Numbered from the stretch's first letter, positions 1-7,785 are shown. The stretch is 64,000 nt of DNA from Flavobacteriales bacterium (GCA_016721005.1 JADKJM010000019.1:558001-622000), one strand, 5' to 3'. Notes: generated by a model from the sequence alone, not told the origin. Numbers and translations are program-made.

Positions 1-1
1 G

Positions 2-589
2 GGCGCGATCCCGGAACTGATCTACGCGGGGATTGCCTTCCAGTTCGCCACGCTCGTGCTGCATCATCTGGGATTGGATCGGGCCGGGATCGGCGCATTG
101 GTCGGCGCCATCCTCATCGGTATCGGCATCTATTTCCTGTTGATCTTCAAACCGGTCTTCGCCACCAACGAGGAAAAGCTGAAGGCGACCGGCATGCGGA
201 AAGGCTTGCTTCTCGGGTTGGCGAATCCGCAGCTGCTCCTGTTCTGGTGCGGTGTGAAACTCTCCCTGTCGTCCGTCGGCGTGGAAGGTCATGGCATTCT
301 TGAATTGATCGCCTTCGCATCCGGCGCATTCGTGGGGGCGATCATCCTGCTGTTCCAGTTGGTCAAGCTCGGCAGGAAGGCGGTGGAACGGATGAAACCT
401 TCCACACTGCGGAATATGTTCCGCTTGGTCGGACTCGTACTCGTGATCAGCGGTGTCATTGGTATCATGCGAACCAGGAAACCACGCGACGCAGCGGCCC
501 CACACGCCAGCCGAGGTGCGTTCCCATCCGACCCAGCAGTGCATGGAAGCTCACCGGTTCCGTACCTGTTCGTTGCAATTGCCGACTGA
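2..589 (+). CDS. LysE-family transporter, 5'-truncated by window edge
   Basis: This is an inner-membrane exporter of the LysE/RhtB type, a family that exports amino acids or related small metabolites. The frame is open from base 2, so the gene begins outside the window and roughly the first 40-50 residues are missing. The visible 195 residues begin GAIPELIYAGIAF, which matches the end of the first conserved LysE block. About four hydrophobic segments follow, with a basic loop (FKPVFATNEEKLKATG) between them. After the last membrane segment (LVGLVLVISGVIGIM) comes a tail of about 37 residues rich in Pro, Ala and Ser that does not look like the family. That tail lies entirely over the 3' end of the convergent ATP-grasp gene. 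The substrate cannot be told from sequence. Confidence 0.83.
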   Translation, partial: GAIPELIYAGIAFQFATLVLHHLGLDRAGIGALVGAILIGIGIYFLLIFKPVFATNEEKLKATGMRKGLLLGLANPQLLLFWCGVKLSLSSVGVEGHGILELIAFASGAFVGAIILLFQLVKLGRKAVERMKPSTLRNMFRLVGLVLVISGVIGIMRTRKPRDAAAPHASRGAFPSDPAVHGSSPVPYLFVAIAD

Positions 590-1514
590 TCGAGCCGACG
601 TGGCGAACGTGACGCGTGAGCTCACGCCAGCACTGGAAGATGGAGTATCGCGGATCGTAAATGTGTCCCGGCTCACTGCTGACCCCGTTCATCTCGATGA
701 CCGTGAATCGACCCTCACGCAAGGCCACCTCGCTCTCGCACCGCACATCCATGCGTCCGTAGTAGATGCCTTCCGTCATGGCCAGCAAGCCATCAACGGC
801 GATGCCAAGAGCAGGTGTTGCCAAGTGATTGGCATCATTGAACAACGTGCCTCGGCAATGATTGCCGATCGGTTCAACGCGCGCGATCATACCCGGAGAA
901 GGCACGCTGGACAACAACACCGGATCCAATTCCAGCAATCGTTCGATCTGTTTCCTCCCACGCCATTGCTTCGACAGGAGTTCGAGCACCGTGGATCGAC
1001 CATCACCGGTCACGGAAAGGAATTCCTTGCCTGCCACCGAGAGCAGAGTGGTGTTTCCGGTCGCTGGGTCACGCGCGAACATCAACCCGAATTCAAGATC
1101 ACCGGGCGCCATCGCTTGCAGCAGGAAGGTGTTCGGTTTCCCCGCTAGCGCGCGAACCAATTCACTCTCATCCGTCACGCGCACTACTCCTTGTCCGCGC
1201 TCCCCCACATCCGGCTTCACGATCAACGGAAAGGAAATGCCTGACGCCCGGTGGGTCCGGATCACATCGGCTTCAGTGCTGTACGAAGGGATCAAGCAGG
1301 TCTGCGGAAAGATCTCCTTCGGCAGCAAGGAATAGATCGCCGACTTGCTTTCACCGAAGAAGCCGCCCATGTCGATGGCCGGATTCACATTGGTGAAAAA
1401 TGCGGCGCGGCGCTGGCGGATGGCCTGATACAGATAGAGTGGCACCACCGGTAGATAGATCACCTGCCACGGCCAGTACTCGTGGTTCAACCGATCGGTC
1501 AGTGTGCGCAGCAT
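465..1514 (-). CDS. ATP-grasp domain protein (D-Ala-D-Ala ligase-like)
   Basis: This 349-residue protein has an ATP-grasp fold, so it probably joins a carboxylate to an amine or thiol through an acyl-phosphate. Near residue 95 is the nucleotide-binding segment FPLIVKPDVGERGQGVVRV. Near residue 130 the strand FLLQAMAPGDLEFGLMFAR follows. Near residue 275 VIEMNGVSSEPGHIYDP supplies the acidic and Asn metal ligands. The N-terminus has one hydrophobic stretch (WQVIYLPVVPLYLYQAI) that may associate with the membrane. It lies 9 bp downstream of the DinB-like gene and probably belongs to the same leftward transcript. Such proteins are often named D-alanine-D-alanine ligase, but the short N-terminal domain makes that unlikely. 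The substrate is unknown. Confidence 0.82.
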   Translation of the reverse strand: MLRTLTDRLNHEYWPWQVIYLPVVPLYLYQAIRQRRAAFFTNVNPAIDMGGFFGESKSAIYSLLPKEIFPQTCLIPSYSTEADVIRTHRASGISFPLIVKPDVGERGQGVVRVTDESELVRALAGKPNTFLLQAMAPGDLEFGLMFARDPATGNTTLLSVAGKEFLSVTGDGRSTVLELLSKQWRGRKQIERLLELDPVLLSSVPSPGMIARVEPIGNHCRGTLFNDANHLATPALGIAVDGLLAMTEGIYYGRMDVRCESEVALREGRFTVIEMNGVSSEPGHIYDPRYSIFQCWRELTRHVRHVGSISRQLQRTGTEPVSFHALLGRMGTHLGWRVGPLRRVVSWFA

Positions 1515-1523
1515 GGCACCGGG

Positions 1524-2024
1524 TCAGCGAGCGCGATGGTTGCGTGTGGAAGCCGCCACACCCAAGTGTTCAGGGAATGCCACATGGGGTAGCTCCTGTT
1601 CCAACACCATACGCACCATGGCCAAGTGGTGTACGCCATGGTCCGCGAGGTAGGCCAATTCGCGTTTCAAGGTGGTGCGCTGCACAACTGGATCGGCACT
1701 TCCCGGCAGCTCGCTTTCCATCACCAGATCACGATCATGCGTGAGCCCGGACATCAACCTGATGTTGTTGTCCGTCGCGGAACGCGCCACGTCAACTTCG
1801 GTCTCGATCAACAGGTTCCGCGCGCGGCGATCGTAACTGAAGCGTTCCACCTCATTGTTCGCCAGCAGGCACGTGTGGAACTCAAGGATGTGACGAAGGT
1901 GTTGGCCGATGGTCCCGCCGAACAACAAGGCACTCGGGCGTTGTAGCTGCGTGTTGGAGAGTTGCATCAAGAGCGCATCGATCTTCCGCAGGATGTCGAT
2001 GTTATAAGCGACCAGTTGTTGCAT
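1524..2024 (-). CDS. DinB-like four-helix metal-binding protein
   Basis: This 166-residue, probably cytoplasmic, protein looks like the DinB/YfiT superfamily: four-helix bundles with a His-based metal site that in related proteins act as thiol-dependent transferases. The evidence is the GGTIGQHLRHILEFH segment (His42, His45, His50) and the later LADHGVHHLAMVRM segment (His129, His132, His133). These match the family's paired His positions. The basic C-terminal tail is probably disordered. It sits 21 bp after the DoxX-like gene and 9 bp before the ATP-grasp gene, all leftward. The family assignment rests on pattern and length, and the substrate is unknown. Confidence 0.75.
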   Translation of the reverse strand: MQQLVAYNIDILRKIDALLMQLSNTQLQRPSALLFGGTIGQHLRHILEFHTCLLANNEVERFSYDRRARNLLIETEVDVARSATDNNIRLMSGLTHDRDLVMESELPGSADPVVQRTTLKRELAYLADHGVHHLAMVRMVLEQELPHVAFPEHLGVAASTRNHRAR

Positions 2025-2045
2025 GGTTTCCGAATGTGGGTCCGC

Positions 2046-2447
2046 TTATTTGTTGGAGAAGACTCTTTTGCGTTCGCGCACGAAGGAACGGATCCGATCA
2101 CGTTCACGGAACAGCACCCACAGACATGAGGCGGTTACGATCAGCGCCATGATGAACAAAGTCCCGCCATCATCCATCACCACGATACCAATAACCGTGA
2201 GATGAGTGACGATCGCTCCGGCCATGATCCCCAGCGCGAGGAAAGCGCCGATCCACGCGGTCCGCGGGATGACCAACAGGATGGCGGCAACAAGTTCCAT
2301 CACCCCACTTCCGATCCGACCGACAGGCTCCGCACCGATGGCGGAGAAGATGTAGACCGTTTCTGGTGCTGCATTGAATTTGAACCAAAGCGTTTGCAAC
2401 AGGATGATGGCAGCGAGGAGGTCGGGAAGTCGTTTGAGGATGCGCAT
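2046..2447 (-). CDS. DoxX-like small membrane protein
   Basis: This 133-residue protein has about four membrane helices, the architecture of the DoxX/DoxD superfamily. The first helix carries LPDLLAAIILLQTLWFKF, and the second follows a short loop with IGAEPVGRIGSGVMELVAA. The C-terminus is strongly basic and should face the cytoplasm. It is the first gene of a leftward group continuing into the DinB-like and ATP-grasp genes. It is divergent from the sigma factor at 2574, with 126 bp between them for both promoters. Known relatives range from quinone-linked oxidase subunits to uncharacterised membrane proteins, so no reaction can be assigned. Confidence 0.72.
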   Translation of the reverse strand: MRILKRLPDLLAAIILLQTLWFKFNAAPETVYIFSAIGAEPVGRIGSGVMELVAAILLVIPRTAWIGAFLALGIMAGAIVTHLTVIGIVVMDDGGTLFIMALIVTASCLWVLFRERDRIRSFVRERKRVFSNK

Positions 2448-2573
2448 GGTGTTCCGGGTTACGCTGCGATGGTCCTCCTTTGCGTGAATTCCTTACAGGC
2501 CGAGTATCGATCGGGGTCCTGTAACTTTCCATCCATGTGTGCGTCCCATCCTTGATCAGCGGTTCCCGCTCCG

Positions 2574-3059
2574 ATGACCATTGCCGATTACAACACCTCC
2601 GTGGACCTGCATGCCGATGGCATCTACCGTTTCGCGGTGAAGCACCTGCGGGATGAGGACCTCGCCAAGGATGTGGTACAAGAAACCTTCGCCCGGCTCT
2701 GGATGAAAGTACAGGAGGTGGATGCCACGAAGGCCAAGAGCTACCTCTTCACCACGGCACACCACGCCATGGTGGACGAAGTGCGGAAAGGGAAGCGCAG
2801 TGCGCGAATGGAAGAGCACCACGAGAACATCCGGCACACGAGCCAAGGCCAGCCCGACCTGAAGGAGGTGCTGGATCAAGCGCTCGCCACCTTGCCGGAC
2901 ATCCAACGCAGCGTGGTGCTGCTGCGCGATCTGGAAGGATACACCTACGAGGAGATCGCCGAACTCACCGGGCTCAACCTTCCGCAGGTGAAAGTGTACA
3001 TCTATCGCGGACGCACCGCACTGAAGGAATACATCGGACAACTCGACCTCGTCCTGTGA
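2574..3059 (+). CDS. ECF-type RNA polymerase sigma factor (sigma-70 family)
   Basis: This 161-residue extracytoplasmic-function sigma factor directs RNA polymerase to a specific promoter set. Region 2 (about residues 8-75) contains DLAKDVVQETFARLW and the DNA-melting part KAKSYLFTTAHHAMVDEVRK. Region 4 (about 100-155) contains LPDIQRSVVLLRDLEGYTYEEIAELTG in pieces, ending in the recognition helix LPQVKVYIYRGRTALKEYI. The length is typical of ECF factors with no extra domain. The stop codon overlaps the GTG start of the next gene by 4 bp, so the two are probably translationally coupled. The next gene has the layout of an anti-sigma factor. The regulon cannot be inferred. Confidence 0.93.
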   Translation: MTIADYNTSVDLHADGIYRFAVKHLRDEDLAKDVVQETFARLWMKVQEVDATKAKSYLFTTAHHAMVDEVRKGKRSARMEEHHENIRHTSQGQPDLKEVLDQALATLPDIQRSVVLLRDLEGYTYEEIAELTGLNLPQVKVYIYRGRTALKEYIGQLDLVL

Positions 3060-4390
3060 ACCAACGCATCGACCATAGCAACTACGAAGCTTGGCTTCTG
3101 GACCGGATGGAGGGCAACCTCACGCCGGATCAGGAGCATGAGCTTGCAGTGTTCTTGCTCATGCACCCGGAGTTGGATCCCGGCAATGATGAGTTGCCAA
3201 CGGTGAGTGGTGATGTGGGCCTTCTGCATACGGGACCCCTGAAGCGCGACCTGCCGCCGACCGGCGAAGTGAACGCGATGAACGTGGAGGATCACCTGAT
3301 CGCGCGGTTGGAGAACGACCTGTCCGCCGCACAACTTGAAAAGCTCGATGCCTTCCTCCGCGCACACCCTGAACTCGCACGCACGGAACGGTTGTACAAT
3401 TTGGCGAAACCCGCACCGGAGGCGATCACCTCGATCGACAAGAGTGGACTGTATCAAAGCATTCCTCCGCAAGGATTGGTCACCAGCACCACGTTGAATG
3501 ATCACTTGGTCGCTCGTCTCGAAGGCGATCTGACGAACGAACAGAACGAAGCACTTTCAACGTTGCTCTTGGCGGATGCCGCAAGCGCACACGAGTGGAA
3601 GGTGATGCAAGCCACGCGCGTCACGTCGGACGCGGTTCCGTTCCCGGACAAAGCTGGGCTGAGGAAAGGCGGCAAGGTGATCGCATTCCGATCCTCGCCA
3701 GCGCTCGTGCGTTTGGCGGCAGCCGCGTCGATCACGCTGCTCATCGGCATGGCGTGGTGGCTCTGGTTGCGCCCGGATGGGAACGCCCCGCAGATCGCAG
3801 AGGGAGTTGATCCAGTGCAGAAGATCGAACGGTCAACAGGAACGCACACACCGGACAGCGTGGCGCCGATCACGCAGGAAGGAACTGTTGCCAACGAGAA
3901 GGATTCTCCGGTCGTGAAGGATCCAACACCGAGCCGCCACGAAGCACTGGTAACCCCGAACCCGAAGGCCCCGCAACCCGAGCACGTACCGGAGCGGATC
4001 CTACCCAATGGTCCGTTGGCAGAACAGCCCAAGGACCCGGCACTGGAGGAACAACCATTGATCCAAGACCGCAGCCAGCCAGTGGTGCCTCCAACGAAAG
4101 AGCCGACAACTCCAGAGCAACCGGCCCTCGCAGCTGCTACCCCACAGCAAGGAACCACACGCACCTTGGGTGAAGCCTTCGCTGGTGTGGTCCGGGAACG
4201 CGTGCTCGATGCACCCGACAGAACCACCGGAACCTTGGATGGCACCGATGCCGTTGCGGCGCTCGATCGCGGCTTGAAGGCCGTGGCCGGGGATCGCGCC
4301 GGACTTACCGTAGGCCGCGATGCACAGGGCCGGGCCCGGCGCTTCGATCTGCGACTGGGTCGCAACCTGGGCATCAGCGCGAGTCGCTAG
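3056..4390 (+). CDS. Putative membrane anti-sigma factor with three N-terminal repeat modules
   Basis: This 444-residue single-pass membrane protein starts at a GTG overlapping the sigma factor stop by 4 bp. The cytoplasmic half (1-215) contains three related helical modules at about residues 9-45, 77-115 and 147-185. Their shared pattern is LL.R.EG.L...Q...L..FL..HPEL. Each is followed by a Pro-rich linker. A membrane helix (about 216-238, ITLLIGMAWWLWL) is followed by roughly 200 residues of Pro/Glu/Thr-rich, probably disordered, periplasmic sequence. A C-terminal piece contains LDGTDAVAALDRGLKAV. Position, coupling and topology fit an anti-sigma factor. No ZAS-type HxxxCxxC motif is visible, so the assignment is by context and the family is not recognised. 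Confidence 0.7.
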   Translation: MNQRIDHSNYEAWLLDRMEGNLTPDQEHELAVFLLMHPELDPGNDELPTVSGDVGLLHTGPLKRDLPPTGEVNAMNVEDHLIARLENDLSAAQLEKLDAFLRAHPELARTERLYNLAKPAPEAITSIDKSGLYQSIPPQGLVTSTTLNDHLVARLEGDLTNEQNEALSTLLLADAASAHEWKVMQATRVTSDAVPFPDKAGLRKGGKVIAFRSSPALVRLAAAASITLLIGMAWWLWLRPDGNAPQIAEGVDPVQKIERSTGTHTPDSVAPITQEGTVANEKDSPVVKDPTPSRHEALVTPNPKAPQPEHVPERILPNGPLAEQPKDPALEEQPLIQDRSQPVVPPTKEPTTPEQPALAAATPQQGTTRTLGEAFAGVVRERVLDAPDRTTGTLDGTDAVAALDRGLKAVAGDRAGLTVGRDAQGRARRFDLRLGRNLGISASR

Positions 4391-4498
4391 GACCTTCCAC
4401 TCATCCTTCGTCGTTCGCCGTTCATCATGAACAGGCTATGTGCCGGTAACCTGTCCCGGGGTGTCGCCGTCCCATGCATACAAACCAACATCACCGCC

Positions 4499-4873
4499 AT
4501 GAAACGCAGGATCCCCCAATTGCTACTGGTCATCGCAACCGTATTCACCATGGGCTACGCGCGTGCTGCCGAACCGATCCGCCTGAACACGGGCGGCAAC
4601 GAACGCCCAGCGATCGAGCGCGCACTCGAACGCTCATTGAACCGTCACCTCAGCTTCCCGATCTTGGAGAAAGGGGACATGACCGGCAAGGTGTTCGTGT
4701 CCTTCGCCATCGACAAGGAAGGCCGCATCGAAGTGCTCTCGTGCAGCTCCACCAACGAACGCCTTCGTGCTTACGTGCTCCGCAAACTGGCCCTCGTGGA
4801 TGTGGGCGAGAACCCGGACGGCATCTGGAAGACAAGCCACTTGGTCATCAACTTCCACCCGGAGAAGAGCTGA
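4499..4873 (+). CDS. Small exported protein with TonB-C-like fold
   Basis: This 124-residue protein has a clear signal peptide (MKRRIPQLLLVIATVFTMGYARA) with likely cleavage after ARA. The mature part contains GKVFVSFAIDKEGRIEVLSC and ends with HLVINFHPEKS. That resembles the C-terminal domain of TonB-like proteins (beta-strand, Asp-x-x-Gly turn, final inF strand), but there is no membrane anchor and no Pro-rich spacer. I start at ATG 4499 because the upstream in-frame ATG at 4427 would put 24 unrelated residues before the signal peptide. A hairpin terminator follows at 4898. It is probably periplasmic. The function is unknown. Confidence 0.68.
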   Translation: MKRRIPQLLLVIATVFTMGYARAAEPIRLNTGGNERPAIERALERSLNRHLSFPILEKGDMTGKVFVSFAIDKEGRIEVLSCSSTNERLRAYVLRKLALVDVGENPDGIWKTSHLVINFHPEKS

Positions 4874-4897
4874 TCACCCCACCGCCGGATCACAGCA

Positions 4898-4931
4898 GAA
4901 GGGCCCCGGAACACGGGGCTCTTTGCTTTTT
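4898..4931 (+). terminator. Rho-independent-type terminator
   Basis: A G+C-rich hairpin (AGGGCCCCG, short loop, CGGGGCTCT with one wobble pair) is followed by CTTTGCTTTTT. It lies 25 bp after the stop of the small exported protein and ahead of the next gene. This is the most convincing intrinsic terminator in the window. Confidence 0.62.
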
Positions 4932-4990
4932 CACCCAAGGCTGTAACTCCGTTCGGGATCGATCGTCCTATGCACAGAAGAACAAGGACC

Positions 4991-5989
4991 ATGATGAAGT
5001 TCATCCTCCCGCTCATGCTCGCGATCCTCTGCGATCAAGCATTCGCACAGACCGATACGGCCGCCGCACCACACCGCCAAAGTCTGGTCATGGGCGCGAA
5101 CGCGCGCGAAGGAGCCTTTGTCAAAGTGCTCACGGAAGGGGATTCCACGAACAAGCCAAGTCCGGTGGTGATCACCACCCAACGAAAGAAGATCACCATC
5201 CTCACCGAACCGCGGAATTGGACCTCCACTGCGGATAGCATGGCGGACCGACTGAAGGACATCCGCACCGAGCGACGCAACAAGTTCACCTATTGGAGCG
5301 GGATCGATGTCGGTGTGAACACCCTGCTGGGTCCGGACAACTCCACCGACCTGGATGCCACCGCCGACTTCATGACCATCGACCATGCGAAGTCGCGCTT
5401 CCTCTCCATCAACTTCATGGAGCAGAAGATCGAGTTCGGCAGCCATCACGTCGGATTGCTCACCGGGCTGGGTTGGGAGTTCGTGAACTACCGCTTGAAG
5501 AACAACAACCTCCTCACCTACAACGCCGATTCCATCTATGGCATCCCCGTCCAGGAACCCGACTTCCGCAAGAACAAGTTGCGACAGATGGGTCTGCGCG
5601 TGCCCCTCATGCTGGAGTTCAACACCAAGCGCGCACCCATGCCCACCGAGGAGGACCTGAATGCCATGCGCTCGGATACCACCGGCACCATTGCCCGTGG
5701 CTTCGAGCACTCGCGCCGCCACAACTTCCACATCGCCATGGGTGTGGTAGGCAGCTGGTACTTCGACACCATGTACAAGCAGAAGTACCAATTGGATGGC
5801 GATACGGAGAAGGACCGGAGCAAGGGTGACTACCTCCTGCTCCCCTACCGCGCAGCCGCATCCGTGCGCATCGGGTACGGCGGCCTCAACCTCTTCGCGG
5901 AGTACTCCCTCACCCCGTTGTTCAAGGATGGCAAGGGTCCGGAACTCACGCCGTTCACCGTAGGGCTCACCCTTATCGGGTTCAACTAG
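4991..5989 (+). CDS. Outer-membrane beta-barrel protein (PorT-like)
   Basis: This exported protein of about 332 residues has signal peptide MMKFILPLMLAILCDQAFA followed by QTDTA. The first part of the mature region is polar and predicted to be periplasmic. From about residue 95 the sequence alternates into amphipathic strands typical of small barrels: FTYWSGIDVGVNTLLG, HHVGLLTGLGWEFVNYRL, FHIAMGVVGSWYFDTMY, and the closing strands NLFAEYSLTPLF and TPFTVGLTLIGFN. This layout is common in PorT/OMP_b-brl_2-like proteins of Bacteroidota. Two adjacent ATGs (4991 and 4994) follow an AAGGA site. The in-frame ATG at 4970 is less likely because it precedes the ribosome site. The ligand is unknown. Confidence 0.78.
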   Translation: MMKFILPLMLAILCDQAFAQTDTAAAPHRQSLVMGANAREGAFVKVLTEGDSTNKPSPVVITTQRKKITILTEPRNWTSTADSMADRLKDIRTERRNKFTYWSGIDVGVNTLLGPDNSTDLDATADFMTIDHAKSRFLSINFMEQKIEFGSHHVGLLTGLGWEFVNYRLKNNNLLTYNADSIYGIPVQEPDFRKNKLRQMGLRVPLMLEFNTKRAPMPTEEDLNAMRSDTTGTIARGFEHSRRHNFHIAMGVVGSWYFDTMYKQKYQLDGDTEKDRSKGDYLLLPYRAAASVRIGYGGLNLFAEYSLTPLFKDGKGPELTPFTVGLTLIGFN

Positions 5990-6000
5990 CACCGCAGCCC

Positions 6001-6085
6001 GTCATTGCGAGCGCAGCGAAGCAACCTCGTCACCCCTCGTAGCCGTCACTGCGGGCCGTCATCCCGGCCTTGAGCCGGGACGCAG
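6001..6085. repeat. Compound REP-like repeat, copy 1
   Basis: Two short repetitive elements lie close together. The first starts GTCATTGCGAGCGCAGCG and runs to 6029. The second at 6058 is a palindrome: GTCATCCCGGC, loop CTTGA, GCCGGGAC. The same pair in the same order and orientation recurs at 7515-7697. This is the start of a 735-bp stretch (5990-6724) with no convincing gene, only repeats. Confidence 0.8.
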
Positions 6086-6193
6086 CCTCGTCAGCGCAGC
6101 CAGCGCGATCGTCCATTGCACCCCGTCCACCCCGTCCACCAAACCCAGCACCCCACCACCTAACCTCCGCACGGTAGGCATTCCCCCCTCCCT

Positions 6194-6218
6194 GTCATTG
6201 CGAGCGAAGCGTGGCAAC
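6194..6218. repeat. Diverged GTCATTGCGAGCG element
   Basis: A shorter variant of the element at 6001 reads GTCATTGCGAGCGAAGCGTG. It lies 40 bp before the 21-bp tandem array. Confidence 0.65.
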
Positions 6219-6258
6219 GGGGAGGGCCGGGGTGGGGCACGTCACCGCCCACCCTTCC

Positions 6259-6608
6259 CCCATTATCTGCCAGACAGGCATCCTGTCCCTCCAGATAGCC
6301 ATCCTGTTCCTCCAGATTCGCATCCCTATCTGCCAGACAGTCATCCCGTTGGTCCAGATTCACATCCTGTTGCTCCGGATTCGCATCCTGCCCGATCACT
6401 TTCGCATCCCGCCCGATCACTTTCGCATCCCGCCCGATCACTTTCGCATCCCGCCCGATCACTTTCGCATCCTGCCCGATCACTTTCGCATCCTGCCCGA
6501 TCACTCTCGCATCCTGCCTGATCATTCTCGCATCCCGTCCGATCACTTTCGCATCCCGCCCGATCACTTTCCCATCCTGCCCGATCACTTTCCCATCCTG
6601 CCGGACCA
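6259..6608. repeat. 21-bp tandem repeat array, about 17 units
   Basis: About 17 contiguous 21-bp units start with ATCC. The typical unit is ATCCCGCCCGATCACTTTCG plus C. Units from 6385 to 6594 are nearly identical. Those from 6259 to 6384 are diverged but keep the ATCC start and exact 21-bp phase. Because 21 is a multiple of three and units lack stops, several frames are open. On the minus strand (6630 down to 6160) the frame reads as heptapeptides of type KVIGRDA/KVIGQDA, and even diverged units keep an Asp at the same place. Whether any frame is translated is not known; no ribosome site or homology supports it. Confidence 0.9.
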
Positions 6609-6724
6609 AAAGGCCCTCCTGATACCTCATTACCTAAGGGCCTAAAGCCGGAAAGCCGACCTGCTTTCACAGACCGGCTTTCCCGTACCTCGTTTGGCTC
6701 ACCTCTGAGCCGATTGCCCAATAC

Positions 6725-7444
6725 CTATTGCCTACTGAACGGTATCCCCGTCACCAACTTGGTCTCCGGCGCCGTGGCACCATACACCCCCTTCACATAG
6801 TTCTTGCAGTCCAGGGCCACATCCACCATGCCCGTGTCCTTGTCATACAACGTTTTGTTCCTCGTCACCCGCAACGTATTCACCGGCCCGATGATCGTCC
6901 CGATATGGTCGTTCGCCGACTTCATTGCCGTGGCGAGTGCCGTAAGCGCCACCAGCTTCAGCTCGGCTTCATTCGGTGCGTATGCCGCATCTCCTCCGTA
7001 CAAGTCAACCAGCTGCTTGAAGATATCCGCCTTCTGCACGAAACTCTGGTGGCTCGTGCTCACATCCGCAGGATCAGGGGTACCGTCAGGGAGCTTGGCT
7101 ACGCCAACTCCATGGCCCCGGTAACGGTCCGCAAGACCCTTCGCATCCGCCTTTATCTGGTCGCTCGCTGTCGTGCTGTTGAAGTAGTTCAACGTCCTCG
7201 TCACCAACTTTTCAGTGGGCTCGAACAGGATCTGCCGATCATTGATCGGTGCTTTCGCGGCTTGTACAGCCGCCGTTAGGGTTTGGTGCGCCGTATCAGC
7301 CGTTGTCCATTGTGCCGTCATGTTCACAATGGTCAGGCTCGCGTTGCTCGGGTTGTACGGCGCCCCGAACGCATCGCATTGGTCAATGAGCAACTTGAAG
7401 TTGCTGATGTTCACTGCATGACCCGTTTCTGTGTTGGAAGCCAT
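6725..7444 (-). CDS. Hypothetical protein with two related helical modules
   Basis: This 239-residue protein has no signal peptide and no membrane segment. It consists of two modules of about 95 residues that align with each other. Module 1 begins near residue 15 with NFKLLIDQCDAFGAPYNPSN. Module 2 begins near residue 143 with IFKQLVDLYGGDAAYAPNE. Both continue through an Ala/Thr-rich amphipathic helix and an N..R..R or N-D-R turn, then LYDKDTGMV or LFEPTEKLV. I recall similar proteins with the N-terminal TGHAVNISNF pattern as uncharacterised in other Bacteroidota. It is bracketed by repeat elements on both sides and lies next to the 21-bp array. No function can be assigned. Confidence 0.8.
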   Translation of the reverse strand: MASNTETGHAVNISNFKLLIDQCDAFGAPYNPSNASLTIVNMTAQWTTADTAHQTLTAAVQAAKAPINDRQILFEPTEKLVTRTLNYFNSTTASDQIKADAKGLADRYRGHGVGVAKLPDGTPDPADVSTSHQSFVQKADIFKQLVDLYGGDAAYAPNEAELKLVALTALATAMKSANDHIGTIIGPVNTLRVTRNKTLYDKDTGMVDVALDCKNYVKGVYGATAPETKLVTGIPFSRQ

Positions 7445-7514
7445 GATATAGGGGGGTGTTGGTTTGTGATTACTTCACCTAACTCCGATTGCCCTCCCAT
7501 TATTGCTTCCGGTT

Positions 7515-7697
7515 GTCATTGCGAGCGCAGCGAAGCAACCTCGTTAGCGCAGCCACCACGATCGTCAGCGCACCCCCCGCAGCCGTCACTGCGGGCCGTC
7601 ATCCCGGCCCTGAGCCGGGACGCAGCCTCGTCAGCGCAGCCCACACGATCGCCAGTCACAGCGAGCGCGTCATTGCGAGCGCAGCGAAGCAACCTCG
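7515..7697. repeat. Compound REP-like repeat, copy 2 plus extra element
   Basis: The order is GTCATTGCGAGCGCAGCG element (7515-7543), GTCATCCCGGCC palindrome (7598-7625), then a second GTCATTGCGAGCGCAGCG element (7669-7697). The first two parts and much of the sequence between them match copy 1 at 6001-6085. All are in the same orientation, and copy 1 lies about 1.5 kb upstream. Together they fill most of the 341-bp gene-free stretch 7445-7785. Confidence 0.8.
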
Positions 7698-7752
7698 CCC
7701 CGCGCAGCCATCGCGATCATCAATCACCGCGGAGCGGTCCAGCTCAAGCCGC

Positions 7753-7760
7753 TACTTTAG
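7753..7760 (+). promoter_or_regulatory. Candidate -7 box for YebC gene
   Basis: TACTTTAG, close to the Bacteroidota -7 consensus TAnnTTTG, lies 25 nt before the ATG at 7786. No clear -33 TTTG element is seen. Confidence 0.4.
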
Positions 7761-7785
7761 CCGTCCTTTCAACAGCACGCACACC

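Noticed and set aside
4931..5992. 353-codon minus-strand frame
   Set aside because: It is antisense to the outer-membrane barrel gene, which has a signal peptide and strand pattern.
6198..6521. Plus-strand frame with heptads such as SHPARSL as a gene
   Set aside because: It has no start signal, and openness in many frames follows from the 21-bp period without stops.
6259..6608. The 21-bp array as a CRISPR
   Set aside because: Units are directly contiguous with no spacers, are shorter than CRISPR repeats, and no cas gene is near.
7489..7785. Upstream extension of the YebC gene
   Set aside because: The added sequence is REP-like repeat DNA, and the family starts at GRIFEKR.
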